Shown piece by piece: positions 23,350 to 35,426 of a DNA stretch of 64,000 nucleotides (positions within the stretch are counted from its first letter, which is position 1; each line of letters begins with the position of its first letter). A program made the position numbers and the translations under genes. A model generated the notes under the pieces. The model was not told the origin of the DNA and searched no databases. It was given only the letters and a program-made list of their open reading frames with translations. This DNA comes from Eucommia ulmoides (Eukaryota; Streptophyta; Magnoliopsida; Garryales; Eucommiaceae): NCBI GenBank assembly GCA_016647705.1, contig CM028340.1:9549001-9613000 (forward strand), written 5' to 3'.

Positions 23350-24096
23350 TTGACAGTTAAAAAATATGATTGCATAGACGACAATACTCATAACATGAAC
23401 AAAACCTATTCCACATTCTATTATTCATTTTCACAGTTGCTAATTCTCATTCTATTTTTCACAACCGCAACCCTCTCTCCCATCACCCCAAGCCTCTCCA
23501 TTAGCCACAAGTCTCTCTCATTGCCGCTATGCTTGCAAGCTCTCCCCATCGCCATCGTATGTTTGCAACGCCACCGTGCCCATGCTTCCATATTCGTGGA
23601 GCTACTCCATTCTCCTTATTCTCCAGATCTGTTCAGCCACTCAAAACAATCATTAGCGAATATCAATGGCTATGGATGTCGTGATATGAAGCTCGTGGTT
23701 GTCGTGATCTGAAGCTCGTGGTCGTCGTGAATCGTCCATGACTAGATCTAAACAAGCTGGTCTAAAAAATACGGAAGACCAAAAAGAGAGAATGAGGGTC
23801 ACGGTTGCTGATAGCGAATGACTTGATGATGACAGCTATGGCTTGGATTAACTGTAGAGGTAAAGGATAGCCATCTCAGTCAGCGATGCTTGACAATGGA
23901 CAATAGACATTTCAAATCTAAAACCTCACTCACTCTCTCTCTCTCTCTCTTTCTCACCGTTTTAGATCTTAAGATCAGGCGAACGTACTCGCGGTTTGGA
24001 TATGTGGAAGACAGACGATGGCGGCGACGAACGACATGGGTGATTGGATTTGGATGCAGGCACTGAACATTGGATCTGGAGAGTAAAAAAGATTAT
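23350..24096. other. GC-richer region, unrecognised
   Basis: It contains a short direct repeat (GAAGCTCGTGGT near 23689 and 23711) and a (TC)n tract at 23930-23952. A 120-codon plus frame at 23350 has no recognisable domain. It looks like the interior of a non-autonomous element, but no ends were identified. Confidence 0.3.
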
Positions 24097-25082
24097 TGTT
24101 GACCTAGTAGAATACCCAAGAGAAGGGGTGAATTAGGTAATTAAAAAATTATCAAAATAAAATACTTTAATTATTATCTTTATATCACAGCGGAATTATA
24201 AAATCTACTAAGTACACACCAAACAATAATAATAAACAAATTAAAGATTGCAGAGCACAAGAGATTTATACTGGTTCACCAAGCTACTCTTGGCTAATTC
24301 AGTCCTCCGAGCCCCACGAAAAGTCGCACCCACTAATACTTATGATCATTTTAAAGGTAGGAACCAAACCTTCACAACGATTCTTTTACAGACTCAGAAT
24401 CAAACTTTACAAAATCTTTTTCACAGGCTAAGGAAGAACTTCTACTTTTTACAGGTTCAAGAATAACTTAATTTTTTTTAACACAAAGGCAAAACAATCA
24501 AAATCTCACCAACACTCCAAATATCCTTTTACCCGATAAGGATTGAACCCTTACAAAACTCACTCAAAATCAATTCTATTCAGGAAGAATTACTGCATCA
24601 ATCTCTTTACAGTAAGAGACTGAAACCAGCTACCCTTTGATTAAATACCCCCAACAGTATTTAATCCGTCACACTACTCACCAATACAAATTCATAAGAA
24701 AATGATCTCACTCAGAACTTCTACCACCGCAGATAAAGTAAAACTAAATTAATATCCCAAAACTAGTAATAGAAATGTGAGATACTCAAAATCTTATTTC
24801 TAACAAAAGATGGGTAACATGTAATTTAGCACGTAATCAGATTCAAGAAATTGTTTATAAAATATTTTCTTCAATAAAAATCAGAAACAATTTCTAAAGA
24901 TCAATTTTCAAAAATTAAGCAAGCAATGCGAAATAAAAAGTAATTGGAAATATTTCACCCAGAATCCACTAAAAAAATAATTAGAACGTAGTTGATTCAA
25001 ATCCGGTAGCAACAATGATTAATAGCCAATGATTCTCAAAATTATCTTTTAGAATAACTATCACAAAATTTCAGTATGATAT
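24097..25082 (-). mobile_element. solo LTR A, left part
   Basis: It begins TGTTGACC and is preceded by target duplication ATTAT (24092-24096). It is interrupted at 25082 by the nested copia element and resumes at 34267. Its sequence parallels the LTR of the nested element (TTTATACTGGTTCACCAAG and flanking blocks), so it is a diverged member of the same family. Confidence 0.88.
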
Positions 25083-26174
25083 TATTGGCCCAGTAAAATA
25101 CTCCAGAGTGGGGGTGAATTGGGTAATTAAAAAATAATCAGAATAACAATCAATAAATCAAATAATTAATTTTATGCCTAAATTAATTATTATCTTTATA
25201 ACACAGCGGAATTAATCAATTAACTAGATACACACACAAACAATAAAAATAGACAAATTAAGAAAGCAGCACACTAGAGATTTATACTAGTTCACCAAGC
25301 TACTCTTGGTTAATCCAGTCCCCCGAGCTCCACGGAGGTCGCACCCACTAAAATCAAAATTCTTTTAAAGGTAGGAACCAAACCTGCATATTGATTCTTT
25401 TACAGGCTCAGAATCAACCTTTATAATTTCATTTTCAAAGACTAAGGAATAACCTCTACTTTTTACAGACTAAAGAATAACCTAATTATTTTTAACACTT
25501 AGACTCAAGAATCAAAATCTCACCAAAACACTCCAAATATCCTTTTAAACGGTAAGAATTGAACCGTTACAAAATCAATCACAAACACATAATTCTTATC
25601 CAGGAAGAATCACTACCTCAATCTCTTTACAAGAAGAGACTGAAACCTTGCTACCCTTGATTAAATATCCCTAATGATATTTAACCTGTCACAACTCACC
25701 AATACAAAAATTGATAAATAAATCTCACTCGGAACTTCTACCACCCCAGATATATATAAACTCAATTAATATCCCAACCAGTAATAGAATTATATGAGAT
25801 GCAGAAATCTGATTTTAACAATATATGAGTAGCAAATTTAAGCACGTAATCAGATTCAAGAAATTGTTCAAAAGAATATTTTCTCTAAAGAATCAAAAAT
25901 AATTTCTAAGATCAATTTCCAAAAACAATAATAAATAAGTAATAATCAATATGGAAAGATCTCACCCGGAATCCACAAAATTAATGATGAAAACAATATA
26001 GCTTCAATTCCGGAATCAGCACAATTTGATAGCAGTTGATTATCAGAATCACTCTCTTAAAAAAGCTCTCAGTACAGTTGATTGATCAATCTTATAAAAG
26101 CTCTCTCAAATATAGACTGATTTTTATCTCTTAGAATGAATAGGAATTATTAGCTCTCTTTGAAAATTCGCAAG

Positions 26175-26184
26175 TCTATATAAG
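26175..26184 (-). promoter_or_regulatory. TATA-like box, 3' LTR of SIRE-like element
   Basis: In element sense this reads CTTATATAGA followed by CTTGCG. The same TATATAGACCTGCG-like core recurs at the equivalent place in the other LTRs of the window, about 360 bp downstream of the GTCGAC array. Confidence 0.6.
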
Positions 26185-26539
26185 AGCACATGTAATCTGC
26201 CTCCTGAAGGCTAGTTTACAAGTGTCATGACAATAAAATACTCTTATAGACCTTTCATAACATGAGGACTTCATTTAGATTCAATTTTACTTAATAACAA
26301 CTTTTAAAACTCTTAATTAAATCCCCAAAATATTTTTCAATTAGGACAAATAAGTATAGAATTCATTTTATGTACCAAATTGATAAATTTTAATAATTAA
26401 TGAACCATATTGAAAGGATTTAATATGTATATGAACTATATCTCAAATATTAAGAATATCCCCAAAATCTCTCTCAAATCTTGACCAAAAATGGCTACTT
26501 TTGGATTTAGAATCGGATCAACCAATATTCAGAAACTGT

Positions 26540-26740
26540 GCATTCAGTTGACTACCTAGTCGACTGGAGGATACTGGAAGTATTCAATGCACTTTATTTG
26601 TCGACTCCTCAGTCAACTCGCAGATTCAGAGAGTTTGCCCAACTTCCATCGGTCGACCGCTCAATCAACTCGCAGATTGAGAGAGTTTATCTAGTTTCTC
26701 TGGTCGACTCCTCAGTCGACTGGCCTCTCCTGAATCTCTT
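26540..26740 (-). repeat. GTCGAC-type array in 3' LTR
   Basis: Units of about 51 bp carry GTCGAC/GTCAAC pairs (for example GTCGACTCCTCAGTCAACTC) separated by CAGATTCAGAGAGTTT-like spacers. Three units are recognisable. Confidence 0.85.
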
Positions 26741-27152
26741 ATCTGATCTCGTTTTTAACTTACTTTCTTTTACAATTTTGCCCTTTTATCCACTTTTATA
26801 TTCAAATGAACTCCACTAATACTCTTATATTCTATTTTAGGCATTCAAAAGTATTTCTTGTTAATTCACATTTGAGCAAATAAATATACTCAACCAAAAT
26901 ACGCATAAAAGATGAAATTCATTTTGTGCAGTGAGTGTGTTCCTAAATGGGATATTAAGAGTTTATATTTACTTGGGTTGTTTTCTCTAATGTCTTCAAA
27001 CTCTTAATACTTCTTCTTGATATCTTCATTTAGCATCCATTCACTTTTGACATATTCATTATTGGAACTTTAAATCACTAAAACACTTGATCAAACATTA
27101 GTTCCACCAAAACATCAATACTTAATTGTTCATCAAAATTTTGGGATCAACA

Positions 27153-27167
27153 ATCTCCCCATTTTTT
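27153..27167 (-). promoter_or_regulatory. polypurine tract
   Basis: The minus strand reads AAAAAATGGGGAGAT immediately before the 3' LTR start, where plus-strand DNA synthesis would be primed. Confidence 0.8.
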
Positions 27168-27523
27168 ATGATAACAATTAACTTTGATGTTTTCTTTAAA
27201 AATAAAATATAACCACACTACCCCTGATTCCGAGGACGGGTTATTTAACTCATTTAAATATCATAATGAAGATTTCAATAAAGCACAATTTAAAAATACT
27301 CAATAAAGCATAATTTTTTAAATTTCTCCCTTTTGATTGAAACACACATTTTTAGAATTCTCCCCCTAAATAAAACATCACTCATTTCTCCCCTTTTGTC
27401 ATCTTCAAAAAAATAATTTAGGTAGGGAAGGAGAAAACAACAAACATGTAAGTCACTCTAGGCAAACATCATTATGCCTAGTCATTCCCAAACCACGAAT
27501 AATTTTCACAAACTGATCTTCCG

Positions 27524-30500
27524 CTAGTGGTTTGGTAAAGACATCAGCAAGTTGGTCGGAGGTATCAATATACTCAATAATAATATTCCTTTTTTCTGAA
27601 TATGATCACGAATAAAGTGATGTCTAATTTCTATGTGCTTAGTTCGTGAGTGTTGTGTAGGATTCTTACTTAGACATATAACATTTTTATTATCACAAAA
27701 GATCGGGACCTCCTTCATACAAACTCCAAAATCATTTAACTGTTGCTTAATATATAAAATTTGTGCACAACAGTTACTAGCTTTCATATATTCAGCCTCA
27801 GTAATGGATAAGGCTATCGAATTCTGTTTCTTACTTGACCAAGAAACCAAAGCATGTCCTAACAAATGACATAATCCGCTTGTACTTTTTCACTCAACTT
27901 TGCAACTGGCAAAGTCAGTGTCGAAGTAACTTATCAATTTAAAATCACTCCCCCTAGGATACCATAATCCTAGGTCAATCGTCCCCTCAAAATAACGAAA
28001 AATTCGCTTAATCGCAGTCAAGATTCCTTAGGACAAGAATGAAATCTTGCACAAAGACAAACACCATACATAATGTCAGGTCTACTAGCAGTTAAATACG
28101 ACAAGCTACCAATCATACCTCGATACATCTTTTCATTAACGTTTTTTTCCGTATCGTCTTTTTCAATTTTTGTAGTCGTTGTCATGGAAGTTTTATACTC
28201 TTTAACTCCTTCCAAGCCATATTTCTTTAATAGCTCCTTGGTGTATTTAGCTTGGTTCACAAATGTTCCTTCTTTGGTTTGCTTAATATGCAATCCAATA
28301 AAGAAATTCAGCTCTCCCATCATATTCATTTCAAATTCAACCTACATTATCTTAGCAAACTCTTAGCAAAGATCCTCATTAATAGATCCAAAAATGATGT
28401 CATCAACATATACTTGTACTAATAGAATATCAGAATCAGTTTACTTTACAAATAGTGTTATATCACAAATACCCCTTCGAAAACCATTTTCGATTAAGTA
28501 TCGGTTAAGTCTCTCATACCAAGCTCTCGGAGCTTGTTTGAGTCCATACAAAACCTTGCGAAGTTTAAATACATGATCGGGAAATTTGTCACTTTCAAAT
28601 CCCGGGGGTTGTTCCACGTAAACTTCTTCAGCTAGAAAGCCATTTAGAAATGCACTCTTTACATCCATTTGATATAACTTAAAATTACGTGAACATACAA
28701 AGGCAAGTCGCATTCTAATTGCTTCTAGTCTAGCAACAGGAGCATAAGTTTCATCATAATCAATTCCTTCTTCTTGATTATAGCTTTGTGCCACTAATCT
28801 TACATTATTTCTAATTACCATACCAGATTCATCATTTTTGTTTCTAAATACCCATTTAGTATTAATAACTGGATGAAAATTCGATCTCGGAACAAGACAC
28901 CATACTTTGTTCCACTCAAATTGAACTAATTCATCTTGCATTGCAAAAATTCAAGATTCATCAATTAGTGCCTCATTTATATTTTTAGGCTCAATTTGAG
29001 ATAAGAAAGTAAGATTAATTATATCCCTAAGAGAAGATTGAGTACTTACACCTTTTTCGAAATTATCGATGATTTCTTTAATTGAATGCCCTGGTACTTT
29101 CTTTATAGCTCTTGGTAAAGTTGAATCCTTCTCCTTAGGTTCCTCCTCTTGTTGAGACTCATTTGTTGAATCATTTCCTTACTTTTGGTTATTTAAGATA
29201 CTTGCATCATCATCATCCAAAATCTTTCTCGACAAGTATAGATCAGCCTCTTCAAAAATGACATGCATAGTTTCTTCTACTACTAAAGTACGTTTATTAT
29301 AGACTCTATAAGCCTTACTGGTAGTAGAATATCGAAGGAAAATCTCATAATCGGATTTAGCATCAAATTTACCAAAAATATCCTTGTCATTCAAGATAAA
29401 ACATTTACATCCAAAGACTTTAAAATATGAGATATTAGGAGTCTTACTATTCCAGATTTCATATGGGGTTTTATAAAACCCTCTACGAATTGATACCCGA
29501 TTTACCACGTGACAAGCGGTACTTACTGCTTTGGCCCAGAAGTAGGTTAGTAAATGATTTTAGTTTAGCATTGTTCTGGCCATCTCTTGAAGCATTATGT
29601 TCTTTATTTCCACTACACCATTTTGTTGTGGTAATCTTGGTACAGAAAAGTTGTGAGTATAACCATACTCATCACAGTAACTTATCACTTCATCATTCTT
29701 AAATTCTCTTCCTCTGTCACTACGAATGTTAATAATAGAACATTGTTTCTCATTTTGAACACGTTTACAAAATTTAGTAAAAAAGGAAGCAACTTCACTT
29801 TTCTTAGCAAAAAAGTATACCCAGGTAAATCTAGAATAATCATCAATAATAACAAATGCATAGAACTTACCACCAAAACTAGCGATAGAGTTAGGCCTAA
29901 ATAAATCAAGATGCAATAATTCAAGATATCTAGACGTGGACGTGTACTTTTTTTTTTAAATGATGATCTAACTTACTTGCCTAATTAATATGCATCACAT
30001 ACTTTATCCTTCACATATTTCAAATCAGGTAGGCCACGTACAAGGCTCTTCTTAGATAAGTTAGAAATTAACTCCCTACTAGCATGCCCAAGTCTTCTAT
30101 GGCATAACCAATTATTCTCAAATAAAGTATTTAAACAAGATAAATTTTGAGAATTAAAATCATCAAAAGAGCAAGTATAAACATTCTCAAAACGCGATAC
30201 AACTAACAAAATACTACTATCATAACTATTCTTAATGATGCATCTATCATGATCAAATATAACATTTTATCCCTTGTCACACAGTTGACTAATATTAAGC
30301 AAATTATGTTTAAGTCCATCAACTAGTAACACATCTTTAATCATAGTATTACCATTACCGATATTACCTATACCGATAATTTTACCCTTTGTGTTGTCTC
30401 CAAAAGTCACATGGCCTCCATCTTTAGGTGTCAAAGATGTAAATTTACGTTTATGTCCCGTCATTTGTCAAGAATAACCACTATCCAGGAACCATTTATC
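27524..30500 (-). pseudogene. copia pol: protease, integrase, RT, RNase H
   Basis: Protease: FLDSGYS then a stop then QMTGHKRKF, so the DSG site remains (near 30475). Pre-integrase: WLCHRRLGHASRELI. Integrase: HLDLFRPNS, NIRSDRGREFKN and LPQQNGVVEIKN keep the D, D, E residues. [37 protein letters not shown], and an intact YVDD box near 28402-28413. RNase H: SWSSKKQNSIALSITEAEYM and FCDNKNVICLSKNPTQHSRT. Frameshifts lie near 28330, 29180, 29510 and 29920. This is the standard copia order with integrase ahead of RT. Confidence 0.9.
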
Positions 30501-30899
30501 TTTGCTTATTGATACTTTTAGAATAACCTACAAGGAGTACCTCAAATAGTTCCTAAGTGATATACATCCTACGTGGATCCGATCTTGTTAGTCGGGATAA
30601 TTTTTATTCCTTTCGGAACCCAAACTTGTCTACAGTTAAATAGTTTTGTAAAAAATCTTCGAATAGTATGCCCCACAACGTTACATTTAAAACATTTAAC
30701 AAGATCCTTGGTTTCAGAAAAAAAATTATAAAACCATTTTTGTTTAAGATTTTTCTGAAATCCAACACCGGCCTTATCAAAAACTCCACGTGAACTTCCC
30801 AAAAGCATTTTCAAATTGTTTTCACCGCCGGTAAATTTGAGAACAATTGATTGTAAATCCATCAATTTAGATTTCAACTCATTATTTTCAAATTCATAA

Positions 30900-32085
30900 T
30901 CCACTACTTACTTATTTAATGTAATAATTGTACTTTGAATGACATTTATTTTTTAAAATTAGTTTTTATAATCATGTGAAAGTTCTTGATAAATATCAAA
31001 TAATTCATCAAAATTTAAAAGACAATAACTTGAACAATCGGTTACCTTATCACCAGCGGCCATTAAAGCAAGCATTGACAAATCCTCACTATCTGATTCT
31101 TCCGAGCTACTTGAATTAGTATCATCCCAAAGTAACCTTCATTGATTTTTTCTTACTCTTCTTTACTTTCTTCTTCTTCTCATTTTCTTTATCCTTCTTC
31201 GGTTCAGGGCAATCATTTTGAAAATGACCGATTTTATGACAGTTGTAGCATTCCACTTTGGACATGTTGAGATTTATTTTTCCATGGAATGTACGTCGAG
31301 TCATTCTTCTAAAATTATTTGTGAGAAGTGATACATTCTTCTTACTCACTATCAAGGCTTTCATTATCACTGTCATCCTTTTCTTCAATTTTTTTAACGT
31401 TTAGTGCCAAGGATTTCCTCTTACTATTTTCGGTATCATCCTCATAGCCTTTGATTTCCAATCCATGATTCATCAAATTACCAATTAGATCATCGATGTC
31501 ATATTTGCCAATATCCTTGGCTTCCTCGATTGCCATTACTTTCGACTCCCATATTTTTGTTAAGGACCTTAAGACCTTTCGTACTCTATCCTCCATTGAG
31601 TATGGTTTTCCAAGTTGATTCATATTGTTGAATATGTTGTTAAGGCAAGTGTACATCTCATGAATCGATTCATTTTCCTCCATCCTAAACAGCTCAAATT
31701 TTCTTATAAGCACATTGATTTTTTACTGCTTTACTTGACTTGTCCCTTCGTGGGTAACTTGTATCTTATCCCATATTTCTTTTGCGGACTTACAACCTAA
31801 CATTCTAGAATACTCATTAGTATCTAAAGAACAAAAGAGAATATTGATAGCTTGAGAATTGATAGAGAGTTTCTGCTTATTGAAAGCAGTGAGTTGTTCT
31901 TTCTTTTTTTCAACTTCGTTTTCCATTGGAATAAATGGACCATCCTCGATTGTTAGTCACACGTCATAATTTATAGCCTGAAGAAAGACTATCATCCTGT
32001 CTTTCCAAAATGAGTAACTTTCACCTACAAACAAAGGTGGTCAGTGCATAGACTGCCCCTCACCTAGTGTGCCTACTATGTGTGC
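30900..32085 (-). pseudogene. copia gag (UBN2-type with zinc knuckles)
   Basis: It starts near GTLGEGQSMH and PPLFVGESYSFWKDRM, then TIEDGPFIPMENEVEKKK, a helical gag body (SAKEIWDKIQVTHEGTSQVK, FRMEENESIHEMY, KVLRSLTKIWESKVMAIEEA), and a CX2CX4HX4C knuckle CYNCHKIGHFQNDC near 31250. A second, damaged knuckle (CFKCNVVGHTIRRF) lies near 30680. Gag would package the element's RNA in cytoplasmic particles. Stops (for example in SMH*PPL and VKQ*KIN) and frameshifts break it. Confidence 0.85.
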
Positions 32086-32121
32086 CATGTGATCTTTGTT
32101 AGCAAAATAGATTCATGCTAA

Positions 32122-32139
32122 ACCAACTCTGATACCAAT
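32122..32139 (-). promoter_or_regulatory. primer-binding site, initiator tRNA-Met type
   Basis: Next to the 5' LTR the minus strand reads ATTGGTATCAGAGTTGG, matching the plant copia site TGGTATCAGAGC except near its end. Confidence 0.88.
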
Positions 32140-33230
32140 TGTTGGCCCAGTAAAATATCCAAGAGGGGGGTGAATTGAGTAATTAAAAAATAATCAGAAT
32201 AACAATCAATAAATTAAATAATTAATTTTATACCTAAATTTATTATTATCTTTATAACACAGCAAAATTAATCAATTAATTAGGTGCACACACAAACAAC
32301 AAATATAGAAAAATTAAGAAAGCAGCACACCAGAGATTTATACTGGTTCACCAAGCTACTCTTGGCTAATCCAGTCCCCTGAACTCCACGGAGGTCGCAC
32401 CCACTAAAACCAAGATTCCTTTAAAGGTAGGAACCAAACTCGTACACTGATTCTTTTATAGGCTCAAAATCAATCTTGGCAATTTCTTTTTCAAAGGTTA
32501 AGGAATAACCTCTACTTTTTACAGGCTAAAGAATAACCTAATTCTTTTTAACACTTAGGCTCAAGAATCAAAATCTCACCAAAACACTCCAAATATCCTT
32601 TTACTCGATAAGGATTGAACCGTTATAAAATCAATCACAAACACGTAATTCTTATCCAAGAAGAATCACTACCTCAATCGCTTTACAGGAAGAGACTGAA
32701 ACTCTGCTACCCTTGATTAAATATTCCCAATGATATTTAACCCGTCACAACTCACCAATACAAAAATTGATAAGTAAATCTCACTCGGAACTTCTACCAT
32801 CCCAGATATATATAAACTCAATTAATATCCCAACTAGTGATAGAATTATGTGAGATGCAGAAACATGATTTTAATAATATATGGGTAGCAAATTTGAGCA
32901 CGAAATCAGATTCAGGAAATTGTTCAAAAAAATATTTTCTCTAAAGAATCAAAAACAATTTCTAAAATTAATTTCCAAAAACAATAATACACAAGTAATA
33001 ATCACTATGGAAAGTTCTCACCCGAAATCCACAGAATTAATAATGAAAACAATATAGCTTCAATTCCGGAATCAACACAATTTGATAGCAGTTGATTATC
33101 AGAATCACTCTCTTAGAACAGCTCTCAGTACAGTTGAATGATCACTCTTATAAAAGCTCTCTCAAATATAAACTGATTTTTATCTCTTAGAATGAATAAG
33201 AAATATTAGCTCTCTTAAAAAATTCGCAGG

Positions 33231-33240
33231 TCTATATAAG
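33231..33240 (-). promoter_or_regulatory. TATA-like box, 5' LTR of SIRE-like element
   Basis: In element sense CTTATATAGA followed by CCTGCG. It is about 360 bp downstream of the palindrome array at 33595-33835. Confidence 0.6.
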
Positions 33241-33594
33241 AGCACATGTAATCAGCCTCCTAACGGCTAATTTATAAGTGTCATGACAATAAAATACTCC
33301 TATAGACCCTTCATAACATGAGGACTTCATTTAGGTTCAATTTTACTTAATAACAACTTTTAAAACTCTTAATTAAATCCCCAAAGTATTTTTCAATTAA
33401 AACAAATAAGTATAGAATTCATTTTATGTACCAAATTGAGAAACTTTAATAATTAATGAACCATATTGAAAGAATTTAATATGTATATGAACTATATCTC
33501 AAATGTTAAGAATATCACCAAAATCTCTCTCAAATCTTAACAAAAAACGGCTACTTTTGGATTTAGAATCGGATCAACCAATATCCAAAAACTG

Positions 33595-33835
33595 TGCGTT
33601 CAGTCGATTGCCCAGTCGACTGGAGAATACTGGAAGTATTCAATGCACGTTATCGGTCGACTCCTCAGTCAACTCGCAGATTCAGAGAGTTTGCCTAACT
33701 TCCATCGGTCGACCACTCAATCAACTCACAGATTCAGAGAGTTCATCTAGTTTCTTCGGTCGACTCCTCACTCAACTCGCAGATTCAAAAAGTTCATCTA
33801 CTTTCTCCGGTTGACTCCTCAGTCGACTGACCTCT
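33595..33835 (-). repeat. GTCGAC-type array in 5' LTR
   Basis: Same unit as the other LTR, with four copies (near 33655, 33707, 33757 and 33808). The extra unit accounts for the 52-bp LTR length difference. Confidence 0.85.
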
Positions 33836-34266
33836 CCTGAATCTCTTCTCTAATCTCGTTTTTAACTTACTTTTTTTTTTTTTTACAATTTTGCCCCTTT
33901 ATCCACATTTATATTCAAATGAACACTAATACTCTTATATTCTATTTTAGTCATTCAAAAGTATTTCTTGTTAATTCAGATTGGAGCAAATAAATATACT
34001 CAACCAAAACACACATAAAATATGAAATTCATTTTGTGTCGTGTGTGTGTTCCTAAATGAGATATTAAGAGTTTATATTTACTTGGATTGTTTTCCCTAA
34101 TGTCTTCAAACTCTTAATACTTCTTCTTGATATCTTCATTTAGCATCCATTCACTTTAACATCTTCATTATTGGAACTTTAAATCACTGAAACGTTTGAT
34201 CAAATATTAGTTCCACCAAAACATCAATACTTAATTGTTCATCAAAATCTTGGGATCAACAGATAT

Positions 34267-35421
34267 CTCTTAGAACATCTCAATATGATCTCTCGATCTT
34301 TTAATCTCACTTACATTTTTCTAATGATATATAAAAAACGCAGATCTATATATATGGGTTTAGAAACATCTCTCTAACGGCTAGTTCCCATATGTCATAA
34401 CACTTAATTGCCCTCTTAGACCCCTTATATCATTATGAATTTATTTTGGTTCAATCCACTTAATAATAGCTTTTAAATCTCTCAATTAAATCCCCCAAAT
34501 ATTTCTCAATCTCAATTAAAAGAATATAAGCAATTATATGTACCAAATTGAGAAATATTAAATCTTAATGAACCAAAATAATAGGAATTAATTAATAGGT
34601 GTAGCATATCTTGAATATCATAAAATCCCTGAAATCTCTCACAAATCCCAACAAAAAATGGCTACTTTTATATATGAATTCGGAATCCTCAATATCTTGA
34701 AACTACGCTATCAGTCGACCGCTTGATTCAGGATGTAGCCAAGCCAAATATTCTGCGCTCATCGGTCAACCTATCTGTCGACTTAGAAATTCAGAGAGTT
34801 CCACTTATCTTCATCGGTCGACTTACCTGTCGACTTAGAGATATAGAGAGTTCAATTTCTCTTGACCAGTCGACTTACATGTCGATTTAGAGATACAAAG
34901 AGTTATGTCTACTTTATCTGGTCGACTGAGAGATACAGAGAGTTTGCCTTATACACTTCGGTCAACTTACCAGTCGACTTAAGGATACTGGATCTCTTTT
35001 CTAAAACCGTTTTTAACTCATTCTCATTTACATTTTTGTCTCTTTAACCATTTTCTTTTCTTAATTAGCTCCACTAAATATTTAAATTCAATTTTAATCC
35101 ATTATAAATATTTCTTTTGCAATCACATATAGGAGCAAATAATTTGGCTAATTAGGATCCTATTAAAAACACACATATTCATTAAAATCATTTAAAAATC
35201 TTTTTGTGTCGTGTGTGATCCTAATTAGGATATTAAGAGTTAAAATTTAAACCTGAGTTATTTTTCCTAAGTTCTTCAAATTCTTCAACCTCTTAATCCT
35301 TCATCATTTTTATCATCAAATCTTCATCAATTGGAACTAATAAAATGAAACACTTAAACAAACCATTAGTCCCACAAAAAATATCAACATTTAATTGTCC
35401 ATCAAAATTTTAAGATCAACA
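34267..35421 (-). mobile_element. solo LTR A, right part
   Basis: It continues the split LTR after the second GATAT and ends GATCAACA at 35421, followed by ATTAT (35422-35426). That matches the left flank, so with both parts joined (about 2.14 kb) this is a solo LTR. It contains a GTCGAC-type array at 34710-34990 and a TATA-like box at 34345-34354. Confidence 0.88.
34710..34990 (-). repeat. GTCGAC-type array in solo LTR A
   Basis: About five units carry CGGTCGACTTACCTGTCGAC pairs separated by TTAGAGATAYAGAGAGTT-like spacers. Confidence 0.8.
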
Positions 35422-35426
35422 ATTAT

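Larger units (their letters stand above)
25083..27152 (-). repeat. 3' LTR of the SIRE-like element
   Basis: This 2070-bp LTR ends, in element sense, from TGTTGATCCC at 27152 to ...GGCCAATA at 25083; the terminal CA has decayed to TA. It contains three ~51-bp GTCGAC repeat units against four in the partner LTR. Confidence 0.92.
25083..34261 (-). mobile_element. SIRE-like Ty1/copia retrotransposon, near full length
   Basis: A 9.18-kb element has LTRs at 25083-27152 and 32140-34261, flanked by GATAT on both sides (25078-25082 and 34262-34266). On its minus strand it carries a tRNA-Met-type primer site, gag, protease, integrase, RT, RNase H and a purine tract, in copia order. The RT ([32 protein letters not shown]) resembles the SIRE/Maximus lineage. 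The internal region is only about 5.0 kb with no envelope-like ORF. The LTRs differ at roughly 5 percent over a 250-bp stretch compared by eye, so insertion is fairly old. Stops in gag, protease and pol make it non-autonomous now. Confidence 0.93.
32140..34261 (-). repeat. 5' LTR of the SIRE-like element
   Basis: This 2122-bp LTR runs, in element sense, from TGTTGATCCC at 34261 to GGGCCAACA at 32140, and is followed directly by the primer site. It is 52 bp longer than its partner, about one repeat unit. Confidence 0.92.
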
